Below are positions 1-10,864 of a stretch of 64,000 nucleotides of DNA, piece by piece (positions within the stretch are counted from its first letter, which is position 1; the number at the start of each line of letters is the position of its first letter). A model generated the notes under the pieces. That model did no database searches. It saw only the letters and a program-made list of their open reading frames with translations, and was not told the DNA's origin. The position numbers and the translations under genes were made by a program. This DNA comes from Bufo bufo (Eukaryota; Chordata; Amphibia; Anura; Bufonidae): assembly GCF_905171765.1 (NCBI RefSeq), contig NC_053393.1, positions 64,511,371-64,575,370 on the forward strand, given 5' to 3'.

Positions 1-2
1 TA

Positions 3-1643
3 GGGATTTATTCACCAGTGTTCCTGGTTCCCAAAAAGACGGGAGATCTCCGGATGATCATCGACTTGAGATTTCTCAATCGATTTATAAGGAAAACAAG
101 GTTTCGCATGGAAACCATAAGGTCAGTCAGCCATATCCTCAACCCTGGGGACGTCATGGCTACTCTGGACCTCAAGGATGCGTATCTTCACATTCCGATC
201 CATTCCGCGTCCCGGAAACTCCTCAGGATCGCGGTCCAGATTTCAGGGGTTCGCAGGCACTTTCAGTTCGCCGCGCTTCCCTTCGGAATCTCTTCTGCCC
301 CCCTTATCTTCACCAAGGTGGTGGTGTCGGTGGTGGCAGCTTTGAGACTTCAAGGACTGACTATTATTCCTTATCTGGACGATTGGCTTTTCATAGCCTC
401 TTCAGTTCCGATCCTTACCCACCATCTTCAGGTCGCAATCTCTTTTCTCTTCCGCCTAGGCTGGATTATCAACTGGCAGAAGTCGAATGTGAGCCCATCG
501 ACTTCAATCCATTACTTAGGATTCGTGGTCGACTCTGTGGAGATGTCCCTCCGGTTGACTCCAGAAAGGAGAGCGCGGATTCAGGACCTGGCAAAGGTCC
601 TTTATGTCCCTCGTCGAGTCTCTATCCGGACTCTCATGAAGATGCTGGGGCTCATGTCAGCGGCTGCGGATGCAGTCCCTTGGGCGCTATGGCACCTCCG
701 TCCTCTTCAGTCGGAGGTCTTACACTTATGGAACGGCAGCCCTGCGGGGCTAGATTCCCTGTGCTCCCTGTCCGGTCAAACCCGGAATTCCCTCAGATGG
801 TGGTTTCAGCTACCACCAGGGAAGTCTATGACCCAACCAGCTTGGGTCATATTGACTACAGACGCGTCCCTTGTAGGCTGTGGCGCTCACCTGGACAGAT
901 CCCCAATACAGGGATCTTGGTCTCCTCTGGAGCGGCGTCTTTCTTCCAATCTTCGCGAGATGCGAGCTATCCGGCTAGCCCTCCTTCACTTTGCCCCTCA
1001 GATCCGGGGCAAAGCAGTGAAAGTCCAGTCAGACAATATGACTGCAGTTCTCTATATAAACAAACAGGGAGGCACAAGATCATTGCCCCTTCTGTCAGAG
1101 ATCGGGGTAATTCTTCGGTGGGCAGAGACAAACCTTTCCCATCTATCTGCCATTCATATTCAAGGCTCCCTCAATATGATAGCGGACTGCTTAAGTCGAG
1201 GAATACCGACCATGGAGTGGTCTCTGCATCCGGAGATCTTCAGGCAGCTAGTTCACAGATGGGGTATGCCAGAAGTGGATCTCATGGCAACCAGGTTCAA
1301 CGCCAAGGTGCTGAGGTTCTGTTCCCTCTACAGGCAAGACAACCCCCTGGCGATAGATGCTCTGTCAATACCGTGGAGGTTCAGGCCGGCTTACATCTTC
1401 CCTCCGTTTTCCATGATACCGAGGGTATTGATGAAAATCCGTCAGGATCAGGCCTCGGTAATAGCCATCATACCGTTTTGGCCCAGAAGATCCTGGTTTA
1501 CCCAGCTCATTCAGATGAGTCGGGGACAATACTGGAGACTCCCCCCGGAGCAGACCCTGGTGTCGTGGGACACTCACCTCTGCCCAGATCTGCACAGGTT
1601 CAACCTGACAGCCTGGAGGTTGATCAGTCCCTTCCCAACATAG
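3..1643 (+). CDS. DIRS reverse transcriptase / RNase H / methyltransferase-like polyprotein (5' partial)
   Basis: The frame is open to the window edge. The first in-frame start-like codon, at 18, is GTG, so the true start lies upstream. Residues are numbered from position 18. RT: VPKKTGDLRMIIDLR near residue 4, motif A LDLKDAYLHIP (D51) and the YLDD box at 119-122. RNase H: TTDASLVGCGAHL (D282), with E314, D339 and D390 as likely further catalytic residues. The C-terminal part has FPPFSMIPRV at about 461-470 and IIPFWPRRSW, as in the DAM-like methyltransferase domain of DIRS elements. The product would copy element RNA into DNA. There are no internal stops over 541 codons. The last codons overlap the recombinase frame, as is usual in this family. 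Confidence 0.88.
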   Translation, partial: GIYSPVFLVPKKTGDLRMIIDLRFLNRFIRKTRFRMETIRSVSHILNPGDVMATLDLKDAYLHIPIHSASRKLLRIAVQISGVRRHFQFAALPFGISSAPLIFTKVVVSVVAALRLQGLTIIPYLDDWLFIASSVPILTHHLQVAISFLFRLGWIINWQKSNVSPSTSIHYLGFVVDSVEMSLRLTPERRARIQDLAKVLYVPRRVSIRTLMKMLGLMSAAADAVPWALWHLRPLQSEVLHLWNGSPAGLDSLCSLSGQTRNSLRWWFQLPPGKSMTQPAWVILTTDASLVGCGAHLDRSPIQGSWSPLERRLSSNLREMRAIRLALLHFAPQIRGKAVKVQSDNMTAVLYINKQGGTRSLPLLSEIGVILRWAETNLSHLSAIHIQGSLNMIADCLSRGIPTMEWSLHPEIFRQLVHRWGMPEVDLMATRFNAKVLRFCSLYRQDNPLAIDALSIPWRFRPAYIFPPFSMIPRVLMKIRQDQASVIAIIPFWPRRSWFTQLIQMSRGQYWRLPPEQTLVSWDTHLCPDLHRFNLTAWRLISPFPT

Positions 1644-2660
1644 AAGGGCTTTCTGAGTCGGTCCTGAGAACTTTGTCGCATTATTGAGCAGAGTCCACAA
1701 AGAAGGCCTACTCCAGGATCATGAGAATCTTCGTGGCATGGTGTGATTCCAGACAGGTGGCGTCCGCAGATCCGCCCCTTCCTGCGATACTTCAATTTCT
1801 TCAAGATGGATTAGATAGAGGCCTATCTCCAGCTACCTTGAAGGTACAGGTTTATGCCATCTCGGCCTGTCTCAACAGGCCACATTCTCGGGACCCACTC
1901 ATTAAACGCTTCCTGAAGGGAGCTGAAAGACTAAAGCCTACTATACTGAAACCTATCCCCTAGTAGGATCTTTCAGTAGTGCTCAGGGGGCTAGCATCTG
2001 CCCCCGTCGGAGCCCTTGGAGGAGGTAAATTTCAAATTTTTGACTTTAAAGATGGTCTTTCTTCTGGCTATAGCTTCAGCCAAAAGAATTTCTGAATTGC
2101 AGGCTTTCTCTGCAATTCACCCGTACATTATTTTCCTACAGGATAGAGTACTCCTGAAGTTTTTACCCTACTTCAGGCCTAAGGTGCCTACTTTCCAGAA
2201 TATCAATCAGGTAATCTCTTTACCAGTTTTGTTTACAGCCTCCTCCTCTGATACTCCAGCTAGAGACCCGCTGGATATTTCAAGATGCCTCCAGATCTAT
2301 GTGGATAGATCTAGAGAGTTCAGGATAGATGAGAATCTTCTTATCCTGTTTGCCGGTAAGTCTAAAGGCCGTAAAGTGTCTAAAGCTACCATTAGTCGCT
2401 GGATCAAGGAGGCCATTATGGAAGCTTTCGTCTCCCAATCCTTAGATCCTCCTGAGTTTGTGAGAGCCCATTCTACTAGGGCGGTCTCCACCTCGGTTGC
2501 GGAGAGAAGACTCCTCCCCTTAGAGTTGATCTGTAAGGCGGCCTCCTGGAGCTCTGAGTCAACCTTCATCTCCCATTATAGGATAGATGCTAGGATGGCA
2601 GAGTTTTCGGCTTTTGGGCAGACTGTTCTTAGTTCTGCCAGGCATGAGGACCCTCCCTAG
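1640..2660 (+). pseudogene. DIRS tyrosine recombinase, broken
   Basis: The N-terminal part reads in frame 2 from about 1640 (EGLSESVLRTL) through FVAWCDSRQ to 1960. The catalytic part reads in frame 3 from about 2016 to 2660. The catalytic half keeps the recombinase signatures: the first arginine in AKRISELQAF, the H-x-x-R box in RAHSTRAVSTS, and the nucleophilic tyrosine in FISHYRID near the C-terminus. Breaks: a TGA at 1685-1687, two adjacent TAG codons at 1961-1966, and a frameshift near 2005-2016. In an active element this enzyme would integrate a circular double-stranded DNA intermediate. This copy cannot make it. Confidence 0.85.
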
Positions 2661-2679
2661 GGGATTCTTCTTGCTATCT

Positions 2680-2971
2680 CCCCATCTGTGCTGCTGGTAG
2701 GACGTAAGGGAATCGTTAATTTCTAACTATAATTTGTTTTCCCTTAGTCCTAACAGCAGCACACAAATATCCCACCCTAAATACATTATGCTTGTTAAAA
2801 ACACGGTGGGCTGGGGGGTGATCTCCTCCCTTTCAGGGAGCTGAAGATCGTTTATTGGTTCTTGGGCTCATTAAAATTCCGCCGGTCCTACCAGTCCACA
2901 GGGGCAGTTAACCCCATCTGTGCTGCTGTTAGGACTAAGGGAAAACAAATTATCGTTAGAAATTAACGATT
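2680..2971 (+). repeat. DIRS terminal inverted-repeat complex
   Basis: A near-perfect inverted pair joins 2711-2762 and 2920-2971 (about 52 bp; one visible mismatch plus small end differences). The segment 2682-2763 is itself an imperfect hairpin: CTGTGCTGCTGGTAGGAC on the left is answered by GTCCTAACAGCAGCACA on the right. The motif CCCCATCTGTGCTGCTG occurs in direct orientation at both 2680 and 2912. This arrangement fits the right inverted terminal repeat and internal complementary region that DIRS elements use to make circles. Confidence 0.75.
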
Positions 2972-2980
2972 TTCTGGTGT

Positions 2981-3605
2981 TCCTAGGGGTGATACATGCG
3001 GTGGTCAGCTGATCAGTGTGGCAGTCAAATTTTGAGATGGATTGTCTCTGATTAGACCACCCTTTAATTACAATGCAGGCACTGTTTATAAGGGGGCACT
3101 CTAATAGCCACTTTAATAAAATTCTGATAATAATTTTTTTGCAGCCTTGATAAACAAAAAATATCAGTTCATCAATATTTCATCTTCTGTGTACCAATAT
3201 TCACAGTCAATTCACTGATTATCCAGCTGGAAAAAAAATCACTTCATAAATATTTAATTCTCTAATGTTCCATCAGTTCATTCATCTGTGGCAAAGGATT
3301 GCCTCTTGTAACCGAGCTTCATTCTGTACATTAATATCAATACCCTGAGGGCCAAAAAGTGGAATTAGGCGGTTATAATGTGTGCAGAAGATACATTTAC
3401 ATCAGGGAATTTCCATTCATGTGTGATAATTCCGCTATCTAATCAGGCCAGTATTAGTGTCCATAGCGGAATTATCATACAAATGTAGCAAGCGGCATCT
3501 GTAAGGTAGTAAAGAATTCTACCACAGCGCCATTCTAATTCACTTAGAAATGAAGTGTCATGCCATTTCTTCAGATGCTGCTTGCTACTTCTGTAGTTGT
3601 AATAT
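2981..3605. other. No gene seen; one perfect 15-bp inverted repeat
   Basis: AT-rich DNA without a credible reading frame or recognised repeat. A perfect inverted pair, TGATAATTCCGCTAT at 3424-3438 and its complement at 3463-3477, could form a hairpin with a 24-nt loop. It may be a small MITE relic. Confidence 0.5.
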
Positions 3606-5105
3606 ACTCGTACACAGCATGCAGTATTATAGTAGTTATATTCTTGTATATAGGAGGCAGTATTATAGTAGTTATATTCTTGTATATAGGAGGCAGTATT
3701 ATAGTACTTATATTCTTGTACATAGAAGCAGTATTATAGTAGTTAAATTCTAGTACAAAGGAGCAGTATTATAGTAGTTATATTCTTATATATAGGAGGC
3801 AGTATTATAGTAGTTATATTCTTGTATATTGGAGGCAGTATTATAGTAGTTAAATTCTTGTACATAGGAGCAGTATTATAGTAGTTATATTCTTGTATAT
3901 AGGAGGCAGTATTATAGTAGTTATATTCTTGTATATTGGAGGCAGTATTATAGTAGTTAAATTCTTGTACATAGGAGCAGTATTATAGTAGTTAAATTCT
4001 AGTACAAAGGAGCAGTATTATAGTAGTTAAATTCTTGTACATAGGAGGCAGTATTATAGTATGTATATTCTTGTATATAGGAGCAGTATTATAGTAGTTA
4101 TATTTTTGTACATTGGGCAGTATTATGGTAGTTATATTCTTGTACATAGGGGGCAGTATTATAGTAGTTATATTCTTGTACATAGGAGCAGTATTATACT
4201 ATTTATATTCTTGTACATAGGAGCAGTATTATAGTAGTTAAATTCTTGTACATAGGAGCAGTATTATAGTAGTTAAATTCTTGTACATAGGAGGCGGTAT
4301 TATAGTAGTTATATTCTTGTACATAGGAGGCGGTATTATAGTAGTTATATTCTTGTACATAGGAGCAGTATTATAGTAGTTATATTCTTGTACATAGGAG
4401 CAGTATTACAGTAGTTATATTCTTGTACATAGGAGCAGTATTACAGTAGTTATATTCTTGTACATAGGAGGCGGCATTATAGTAGTTATACTCTTGTACA
4501 TAGAGGGAAGTGGTATAGTAGTTAAATTTTTATACATACCGTAGGAGGCAGTATTATAGTAGTTATATTTTTGTACATACCGTAGGAGGCAGTATTATAG
4601 TAGTTATATTCTTATACACAGGAGAAAGTGTCATAGTAGTTATATTCTTGTACATAGGAGCAGTATTATAAAACATTTATTGCAGCCTCCTATGTGCCAC
4701 AATATAACTACTATTTCCTTGTCATAGGAGCAGTATTATAGTAGTTATATTCTTCTACATAGGAGACAGTATTATAGTAATTATATTGTACATAGGAGTC
4801 AGTATTATAGTAGTTATATTCTTGTACTTAGGAGCAGTGTTATAGTAGTTATACTCTTCTATATAGAAGGCAGTAATAAAGTAATAGCACATCTAGGGCA
4901 GTATTAATGTAGTTATATATTTGTACATATAAGACAGTTATATATTTGTAGTTTTATATTTGTACATATATTTTTGTACATAAGGAGGAAATATTATAGT
5001 AGTCATATTCTTCCACATAGGAGGCAGTATTATAGTGGTTATATTGAACATAAGAGGCAGTTATATAGTAGTATTCTTCCACATAGGGGAAGTATTTTAT
5101 TAGTC
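3606..5105. repeat. 35/36-bp minisatellite array A
   Basis: About 40 tandem copies of a unit close to TAGTAGTTATATTCTTGTAC followed by ATAGGAGGCAGTATTA. The two main length variants differ in GGAGCAG (35 bp) versus GGAGGCAG (36 bp). The 36-bp form is twelve codons, so meaningless repetitive reading frames appear on both strands (for example a YSSYILVHRRQ repeat). Units become more divergent after about 4500. The same satellite returns between 14455 and 24130. Confidence 0.95.
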
Positions 5106-5325
5106 CTTTTTGCCTCCCAAGTTAATTTCTATTTATATCATACAGTGTTAGATGTTAATAAACTAGCTAGGAATTTAATTGTTCATAACCATTTTTTTCA
5201 GGAACAGGAGAAGGATGCTGAGTGTAGTGGGAGAATAGTGAATCAATGTGAACATGAACCTGCTAGTAATCTGTCTTCTTAGGAACACATTGTCTGACCT
5301 ACAGATGTAGTCACGGAATTGTTAG

Positions 5326-6990
5326 TAGTGGCGTCGCGAGGGGGGGCAATCGCCCCCCCCTATGTTGTTCTTTGCCCCCGCTGGGTGCCCCCCCGCTGAT
5401 TCCCCCAGGTGAATACTAATGAGCGCTTCCATTATGGAAGCGCTCATTAAAACCGAGGGACCAGGAAGTGGGGAACGCTCTGTACTTACCACTTCCTGGT
5501 CCTCGGCTGTCGGCTGTGCAGGGCTGCGCACAGCGTGAGGGCGCTCTGCGACCTCACTCTGTGCGCGCCAGTTCAGAGCACAGTCGACTGAGGAGAGGCA
5601 GGTGGCGTCCAGGAGCAGGAGAGGTAAGTGATTTTTTATTTTATAAAAAATGTGGCTGCTGGGGGCATAAGGGGGCTAATGATGAGAGGCATATGGGGGC
5701 TAATGATGAGACGCATATAGGGGCTAATGATGAGAGGCATAAGGGGGCTAATGATGAGAGGCATAATGGGGGCTAATGATGAGAGGCATATGGGGGCTAA
5801 TGATGAGAGGCATAAGGGGGCTAATGATGAGAGGCATATGGGGGCTAATGATGAGAGGCATAAGGGGGCTAATGATGAGTGGCATATGGGGGCTAATGAT
5901 GAGAGGCATACAGGGCTAATGATGAGTGGCATATGGGGGCTAATGATGAGAGGCATACAGGGCTAATGATGGGAGGCAGCATATGGGGGCTAATGATGAG
6001 AGGCATATAGGGGCTAATGATGAGAGGCATAAGGGGGCTAATGATGAGAGGCATAATGGGGGCTAATGATGAGAGGCATATGGGGGCTAATGATGAGAGG
6101 CATAAGGGGGCTAATGATGGGAGGCAGCATAAGGGGGCTAATGATGAGAGGCATATGGGGGCTAATGATGAGGCATATGCGGGCTAATGATGAGGCATAT
6201 GCGGGCTAATGATGAGGCATATGGGGGCTAATGATGAGGCATATGGGGGCTAATGATGAGAGGCAGCATATGGGGGCTAATGATGAGTGGCATATGGGGG
6301 CTAATGATGAGAGGCATACGGGGCTAATGATGAGAGGCATATAGGGGCTAATGATGAGAGGCATATGGGGCTAATGATGAGAGGCATATGGGGGCTAATG
6401 ATGAGAGGCATATGGGGCTAATGATGAGAGGCATATGGGGGCTAATGATGAGAGGCATATGGGGCTAATGATGAGAGGCATATGGGGGGCTAATGATGAG
6501 AGGCATATGGGGGCTAATGATGGGAGGCAGCATAAGGGGGCTAATGATGAGAGGCATATGCGGGCTAATGATGAGGCATATGGGGGCTAATGATGAGAGG
6601 CAGCATATGGGGGCTAATGATGAGAGGCAGCATATGGGGGCTAATGATGAGAGGCATATGGGGGCTAATGAGAGGCATAATAAGTGTCATCCACAGATGC
6701 CCCCATAACAGTGTGTCTTCCACAGATCCACCATAACAGTGCGCCTGCGCACTGACGAGAGACAGAAAGAAGGGGAAAGAATCCGCGGAAGCAAGCAGAG
6801 GACGGCACAGCAGACGACTGAATGGCTTCTTTTGTAAGTAAATTGTTTTATTATAAATGTATCCCTGCAGACCGCAATCCTCTTGTATTTTGTAATCTTA
6901 TTTATATATACTTATTTTGTTTTTGCCCCCCCATTTTTGACTGTGGTATCTTTGTGCCCCCCCTATATATTGTTCCTAGAGTCGCCACTG
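5326..6990. mobile_element. Non-autonomous hAT element with internal minisatellite
   Basis: An exact 8-bp duplication, ATTGTTAG, flanks the element (5318-5325 and 6991-6998). Its ends are inverted: TAGTGGCGTCGCGAG on the left and the complement of CAGTGGCGACTCTAG on the right, both followed inward by G/C runs. An 8-bp TSD with short imperfect TIRs is typical of hAT transposons. There is no transposase; the interior is a GC-rich segment with the hairpin AGCGCTTCCATTATGGAAGC at about 5422, a minisatellite, and a short right flank. The element is 1,665 bp. Confidence 0.85.
5658..6680. repeat. ~24-bp minisatellite inside the hAT element
   Basis: About 42 tandem copies of a unit close to GGGGGCTAATGATGAGAGGC plus ATAT. 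Variants include loss of AGAG, GGGAGGCAGC inserts and one-base changes in the G run. Higher-order patterns occur: a block near 5950-6130 resembles the first block. Reading frames such as the GANDERH repeat are by-products. The array starts and stops well inside the transposon ends. Confidence 0.92.
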
Positions 6991-6998
6991 ATTGTTAG

Positions 6999-7858
6999 TC
7001 AATCACAAGGGTATATGTCTATTTAGACAAACATGATTTACTGCTGATATAGACGTTTAAAACTCAAAAATAATAAATATTTTAATGAAAATCTCATTTA
7101 AAATACAGAGATACCCCGTTATGGCAGTGATTCTTTTCTAAAATCTCCCAGTCATGAATGAAAGAAGCCCTAGTCAGCAATATGGATGTCTGCGGAAGGG
7201 CTGACTGGGGGATAGAGAAAAAATAATAAATGAGTCTGAAGGACACAAAATGGCCCTCTGAATGCCAGTTGAGCCTAATGTATACCGGCTACAAGGAGAG
7301 CATAGTCCATCCGGTCCATAGATAACGGTGCTCTCCGTGGCATTAGCTATACTTCTCACTTGTTCCTTAAAGAAGACCACAATCGATCTTTGCTTATGAC
7401 TCCACTTAAGGTGCTGCTAGTCTGGTGTTAAGAAATAGTTGCTAAGTCCTACACTTGACGCATTTCTACTGTTAAAGTGTCATCAGTAGTGATCGCAACA
7501 TACAGCAGCAAAGTAACCAAGTACAGCAGCCGCAGCACGTGTGGTGCGGTGTCCGGCACTAGTATGGCCGTGACGTGCGCGCCCAACACCAGCGGTTTTA
7601 TCGGAGCTATCTGCGCCCATGGGCGGAGCCGAGGGACTGCAGGCAGTGGAGTCCGGGGAGGAGGAAGCCAAGCCTCTAGAGTGTATCCGCCCAGGAGAGT
7701 ACATCGCCCGGTTCACATGTAAGAAGCCTCGGTGACCTGCTTTGTTAGGTGACCTACAGATGTAGCAGAACTAAAAGAAACTATAATAACACATCACAGT
7801 GTTATCTATTAACAAAAGCCATTGAAGAAGTTAACATTTTCTTGCCGTTGTTTATTTA
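6999..7858. other. No gene seen
   Basis: AT-rich DNA to about 7480, then a CpG-rich patch at about 7480-7720. The short frames in that patch overlap on both strands and show no recognisable domain. It could be a fragment of a GC-rich repeat; I cannot assign it. Confidence 0.4.
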
Positions 7859-9572
7859 AAGGGGTTGTGCAGCCTGTTTGTATTGATGACCTATCCTCAG
7901 GATAGATCATCAATATCTGATCGGTGGGGGTCTTACAACCAACAACCCCTCAGATCAGCTGTTTGAAGAGGTGCCGGCGCTCCATGCAAGCGTTGCTTCC
8001 TGTTCATTATGCTGCCCGCCATCTCTGAAGTGCAGTATAATTCACGTGAATGGAGAGAGTACTTGTAATTACACTGGCGTAATTACACTACACCACCGCT
8101 ACAGAGGACACGATAGAGAGTCGGACCCCTGCCCAATCAGATATTGATGACCTATCCTGAGGATTCCTGTCTGCATGTTAGCTTTATGGATGAGCACTCT
8201 GTGACTTTGGATGTGCTAGTCTAAATTTTCTTGCAGTGTGTGTTTGGAGGCTAGCTCCCTCCTTTAGATTGAGCCCTCCCTGCGCACCTGCCCAGGGCTT
8301 TTGAGCAGAGTATGAATATTTCTGGTTCCTACACCACCGTGAACATTGTAGGCTTAGATTAGGCTCAGGATAGGCAGTTCTGTTAGTGTTAGGTACCCAT
8401 CTGCAGAAGTTACCTTGACGTTGGTAAATGGGCCTAACGCACATTTGATCAAAAATGTCCACAAAGAGATTAAATTTATCATGTATAGTACAAAGAAAAA
8501 TTGTGGGGGATTCAGTCAGCACAACCCTGTATGCAGGTGCACATCGCTATGGCGAAATACATATACAAACTCAAAAACACAAATGCAATAGCACTCTGCA
8601 ACCAGCACTCTGCCCTGCCTCTATGGTGGATGTTGAATGAGGCATTGGTGTACATTTTGGCCAAAGCGTAATAAGCCACTCACCACGTCAAGGTCGACCT
8701 CTATGAGTGGTCCCTAACACTAGTTCCTACCTGTTTATGGGCCATGATAGCCACACAAAGTCCAGGGAGCGCAGGTGCAGCATGCACGCCAAGCACACTC
8801 TGCTTTTAACCCCGTCCGGTGCCGTGACAGCTTTCATCGGATCCAGGGATGCAAGTACCAACATGCATGCTGAGCCCACTATATACTTCTCCTGGAGCCA
8901 AATGGCTACTGGTAGGTGCTATAAAAGTAGACTCAGTTTTATACTGACTTTAAAACCAGCCTCCAGGGCAGACTAACTGGTCAGGTGTGCATGACTGCAT
9001 GGAGATCGCCACGCCTCCAATATATACTACTTTTATAGCACCTACCAGTAGCCATTTGGCTCCAGGAGAAGTATATAGTGGGCTCAGCATGCATGTTGGT
9101 ACTTGTCTCTTCATCCCAATCATTCCAATTAGTGGCCACACATCCCTGGATCCGATGAAAGCTGTCACGGCACCGGACGGGGTTAAAAGCAGAGTGTGCC
9201 TGGCGTGCATGCTGCACCTGGGCTCCCTGGACTTTGTGTGGCTGTCATGGCCCATAAACAGGTAGGAACTAGTGTTAGGGACCACTCATAGAGGCGACCT
9301 TGACGTGGTGAGTGGCTTATTACGCTTTGGCCAAAATGTACACCAATGCCTCATCCAGCATCCAGCATAGAGGCAGGGCAGAGTGCTGGTTGCAGAGTGC
9401 TATTGCATTTGTGTTTTTGAGTTTGTATAGTACGTATAGTACCACTCTAATCCAGAATAATCCCTAATCTCTAGTTCTATTAATTGTATGTATAACAGTG
9501 TGCTGCCATACATATTTTCTTTGCTATCCTGAGGATCGGTCATCAATATAAACAGGCTGCACAACCCCTTTA
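7859..9572. repeat. Composite bounded by inverted copies of a frog MITE end
   Basis: The left edge AAAGGGGTTGTGCAGCCTG, with TTGATGACCTATCCTCAGGA, is repeated in inverse orientation at about 9525-9572 (CAGGCTGCACAACCCCTTT). The GATGACCTATCC...GGATAG motif also appears at about 8145-8165 and, as fragments, near 27437-27500 and 32785. This suggests one MITE of about 0.3-0.4 kb into which other DNA was inserted, or two opposed copies. Confidence 0.65.
8563..9429. repeat. Long imperfect inverted repeat (~370-bp arms)
   Basis: Arm 8563-8932 is answered by arm ~9025-9429 in inverse orientation, with about 90 bp between. Matching landmarks include AGCACTCTGCAACCAGCACT (left) with its complement at about 9380, and GTCCCTAACACTAGTTCCTA (left) with its complement near 9265. 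Both arms translate to the same frame beginning VPNTSSYLFMGHDSHTKSRE, on + and - respectively, which reflects the duplication and is no evidence of a gene. The right arm carries a ~28-bp extra segment (GATTGGGATGAAGAGAC region), which also occurs near 13765. Confidence 0.85.
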
Positions 9573-9619
9573 ACATGTTAACCATACCTTTTAGCTCTGC
9601 TTCAAGTTGAAAATGCTTC

Positions 9620-10441
9620 TGGTGACAGTGTGAATTTTTCTCAATTTTTTATTACAAAAAATCCTTATTTCTATTCTGTGCAGTTGAGATCTTCTGCTCC
9701 TCAGGAGATTGTTGAAGACAAACTGGTGCCGTTACACAGGAGCTTAGATATATCAACAACTAATAGTAATATGAAGCAGTCTGAATTCAAAGCTATGCCT
9801 GATTTAAAACTGATGACTGATACGGTAATCAGACAGGCTAATAAAGGGAAAGTGATGATTCTGTTGGATTCTGCTGTATATAAAAATCAAAACCTTCAGA
9901 TGCTAAAGGATGAAAGTACATATATAGGGCTGTCATCTAACCCTACAGAGTGGTGGAATGAGAAGTTTAGTAGATGAAGGTGTTACTGCAGGGCAAATGA
10001 CAACTAAGCAAGCAGAATATATTCTGGTTGACAGCCCTGTACATGCAATTTTTCACTCTTTACTTAGGAAATACAAAGTCCCTCCTCCCCTTGCTTCCAC
10101 CCTTTAGTAGCTGGGACTGGGTCATTGAATGAGAATTTGTGTGGCTAGCTGACAGCTTATTGCAGCCACTTATTAAACCTGTCCCTGGTTATTTACAGGA
10201 TACTAAGTCAGTGTTGTTTGCATTGGAAAACTAAGACAGTCTCATTCATATTCACGGATTACAGCTGATATTACATCCTTATATAGAGCAGTCCCATTAT
10301 TGGATTGAAATGGTTTCTCAATATGTACAGCAACTACACAGAGGCACTACAAAATGTTATAAGCGCAGTGGTCAAATTTCTATTGGAACAATTTAGCTTT
10401 TTTAATGGTCAATTTTTTCTTCAAAAATCAGAAGCTTTGAT
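9620..10441 (+). pseudogene. Penelope-like reverse transcriptase, fragmentary
   Basis: One frame gives QANKGKVMILLDSAVYKN and then STYIGLSSNPTEWWNEKF. After a stop and frame changes it continues as EGVTAGQMTTKQAEYILVD and VHAIFHSLLRKYKVPPPL. Near 10255-10300 an ADITSLYRAVPLL segment matches the DVTSLYT motif A of Penelope-like RTs, and 10400-10440 reads NFFFKNQKL. This order matches the Penelope family. At least three frame changes or stops and an internal loss mean it is dead. It ends abruptly at the G run at 10447. No GIY-YIG endonuclease is visible. Confidence 0.75.
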
Positions 10442-10864
10442 GGGGAAGGGGGGGGGGGGGGGCTAAATTCTGTCCGTCCATTGCAATTAGTTACCATAGT
10501 TTTTGCTGGGGGAAAATAGCAGTGCCTCCTATAAAACAAATACTAATGAGCGCTTTCATTATAAAGCGCTCACTAGTATGCAGGAGATGCGGAGAGTGGT
10601 GAGTGAATCCCTGATAGCACTGATACTCACTGCTCCCTGGTCTTCTTCCGGGCACAGCACTGAGCTGTGTCCCAACTACGTATAGCATCAGAATGTGGTG
10701 CACGTAGACGTGCATGATGACCTGACGCTGTGCGACATCATGTTACAGTGCAATGGGGGGCCAGCAGTAGACCAGAAAGAGGTGAGTGCAGGAAGAGAGT
10801 GTGGTCCAAAGCAGGAAAGGTAAGTTCATTTATTTATATTACTGTCTGATCTGAAGTCTGATAA
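10442..10864. repeat. G-run and hAT-like relic sharing a hairpin with the 5326 element
   Basis: A G tract at 10447-10462 is followed by ATACTAATGAGCGCTTTCAT, with a complementary partner forming a hairpin at about 10541-10576. The same hairpin module (AATGAGCGCTTCCATTATGG) lies near the left end of the hAT element at 5326. The following CpG-rich stretch ends in GGTAAGTTCATTTATTT, again like the other element's interior (GAGGTAAGTGATTTTTTATT). It is probably a decayed relative. Confidence 0.5.

Larger units (their letters stand above)
1..2980 (+). mobile_element. DIRS-type (tyrosine recombinase) retrotransposon, 3' portion
   Basis: The order is reverse transcriptase, RNase H, a methyltransferase-like domain, an overlapping tyrosine recombinase, and then an inverted-repeat complex. 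That order is diagnostic of DIRS elements, which integrate through a recombinase rather than a DDE integrase and lack a target-site duplication. The left terminus and the gag-like frame lie before the window. The RT frame is open, but the recombinase has stops and a frameshift, so this copy is dead as an autonomous element. The right boundary is an estimate, placed just after the second inverted arm. Confidence 0.88.

Noticed and set aside
3606..5105. Regular repeats that could suggest a CRISPR array
   Set aside because: Units are back to back with no unique spacers, and the context is a vertebrate genome. It is a minisatellite.
5658..6690. CTAATGATGAGAGG units as hammerhead (CTGATGAG) cores
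   Set aside because: The required CTGANGA order is broken and no GAAA partner exists in the unit.
7477..7722. CpG-rich small frames as a host first exon with CpG island
   Set aside because: There are overlapping frames on both strands, with no splice or domain support. A decayed GC-rich repeat is as likely.
8707..9285. Two similar proteins on opposite strands
   Set aside because: They are the two arms of one inverted repeat; no domain and no conservation argument.
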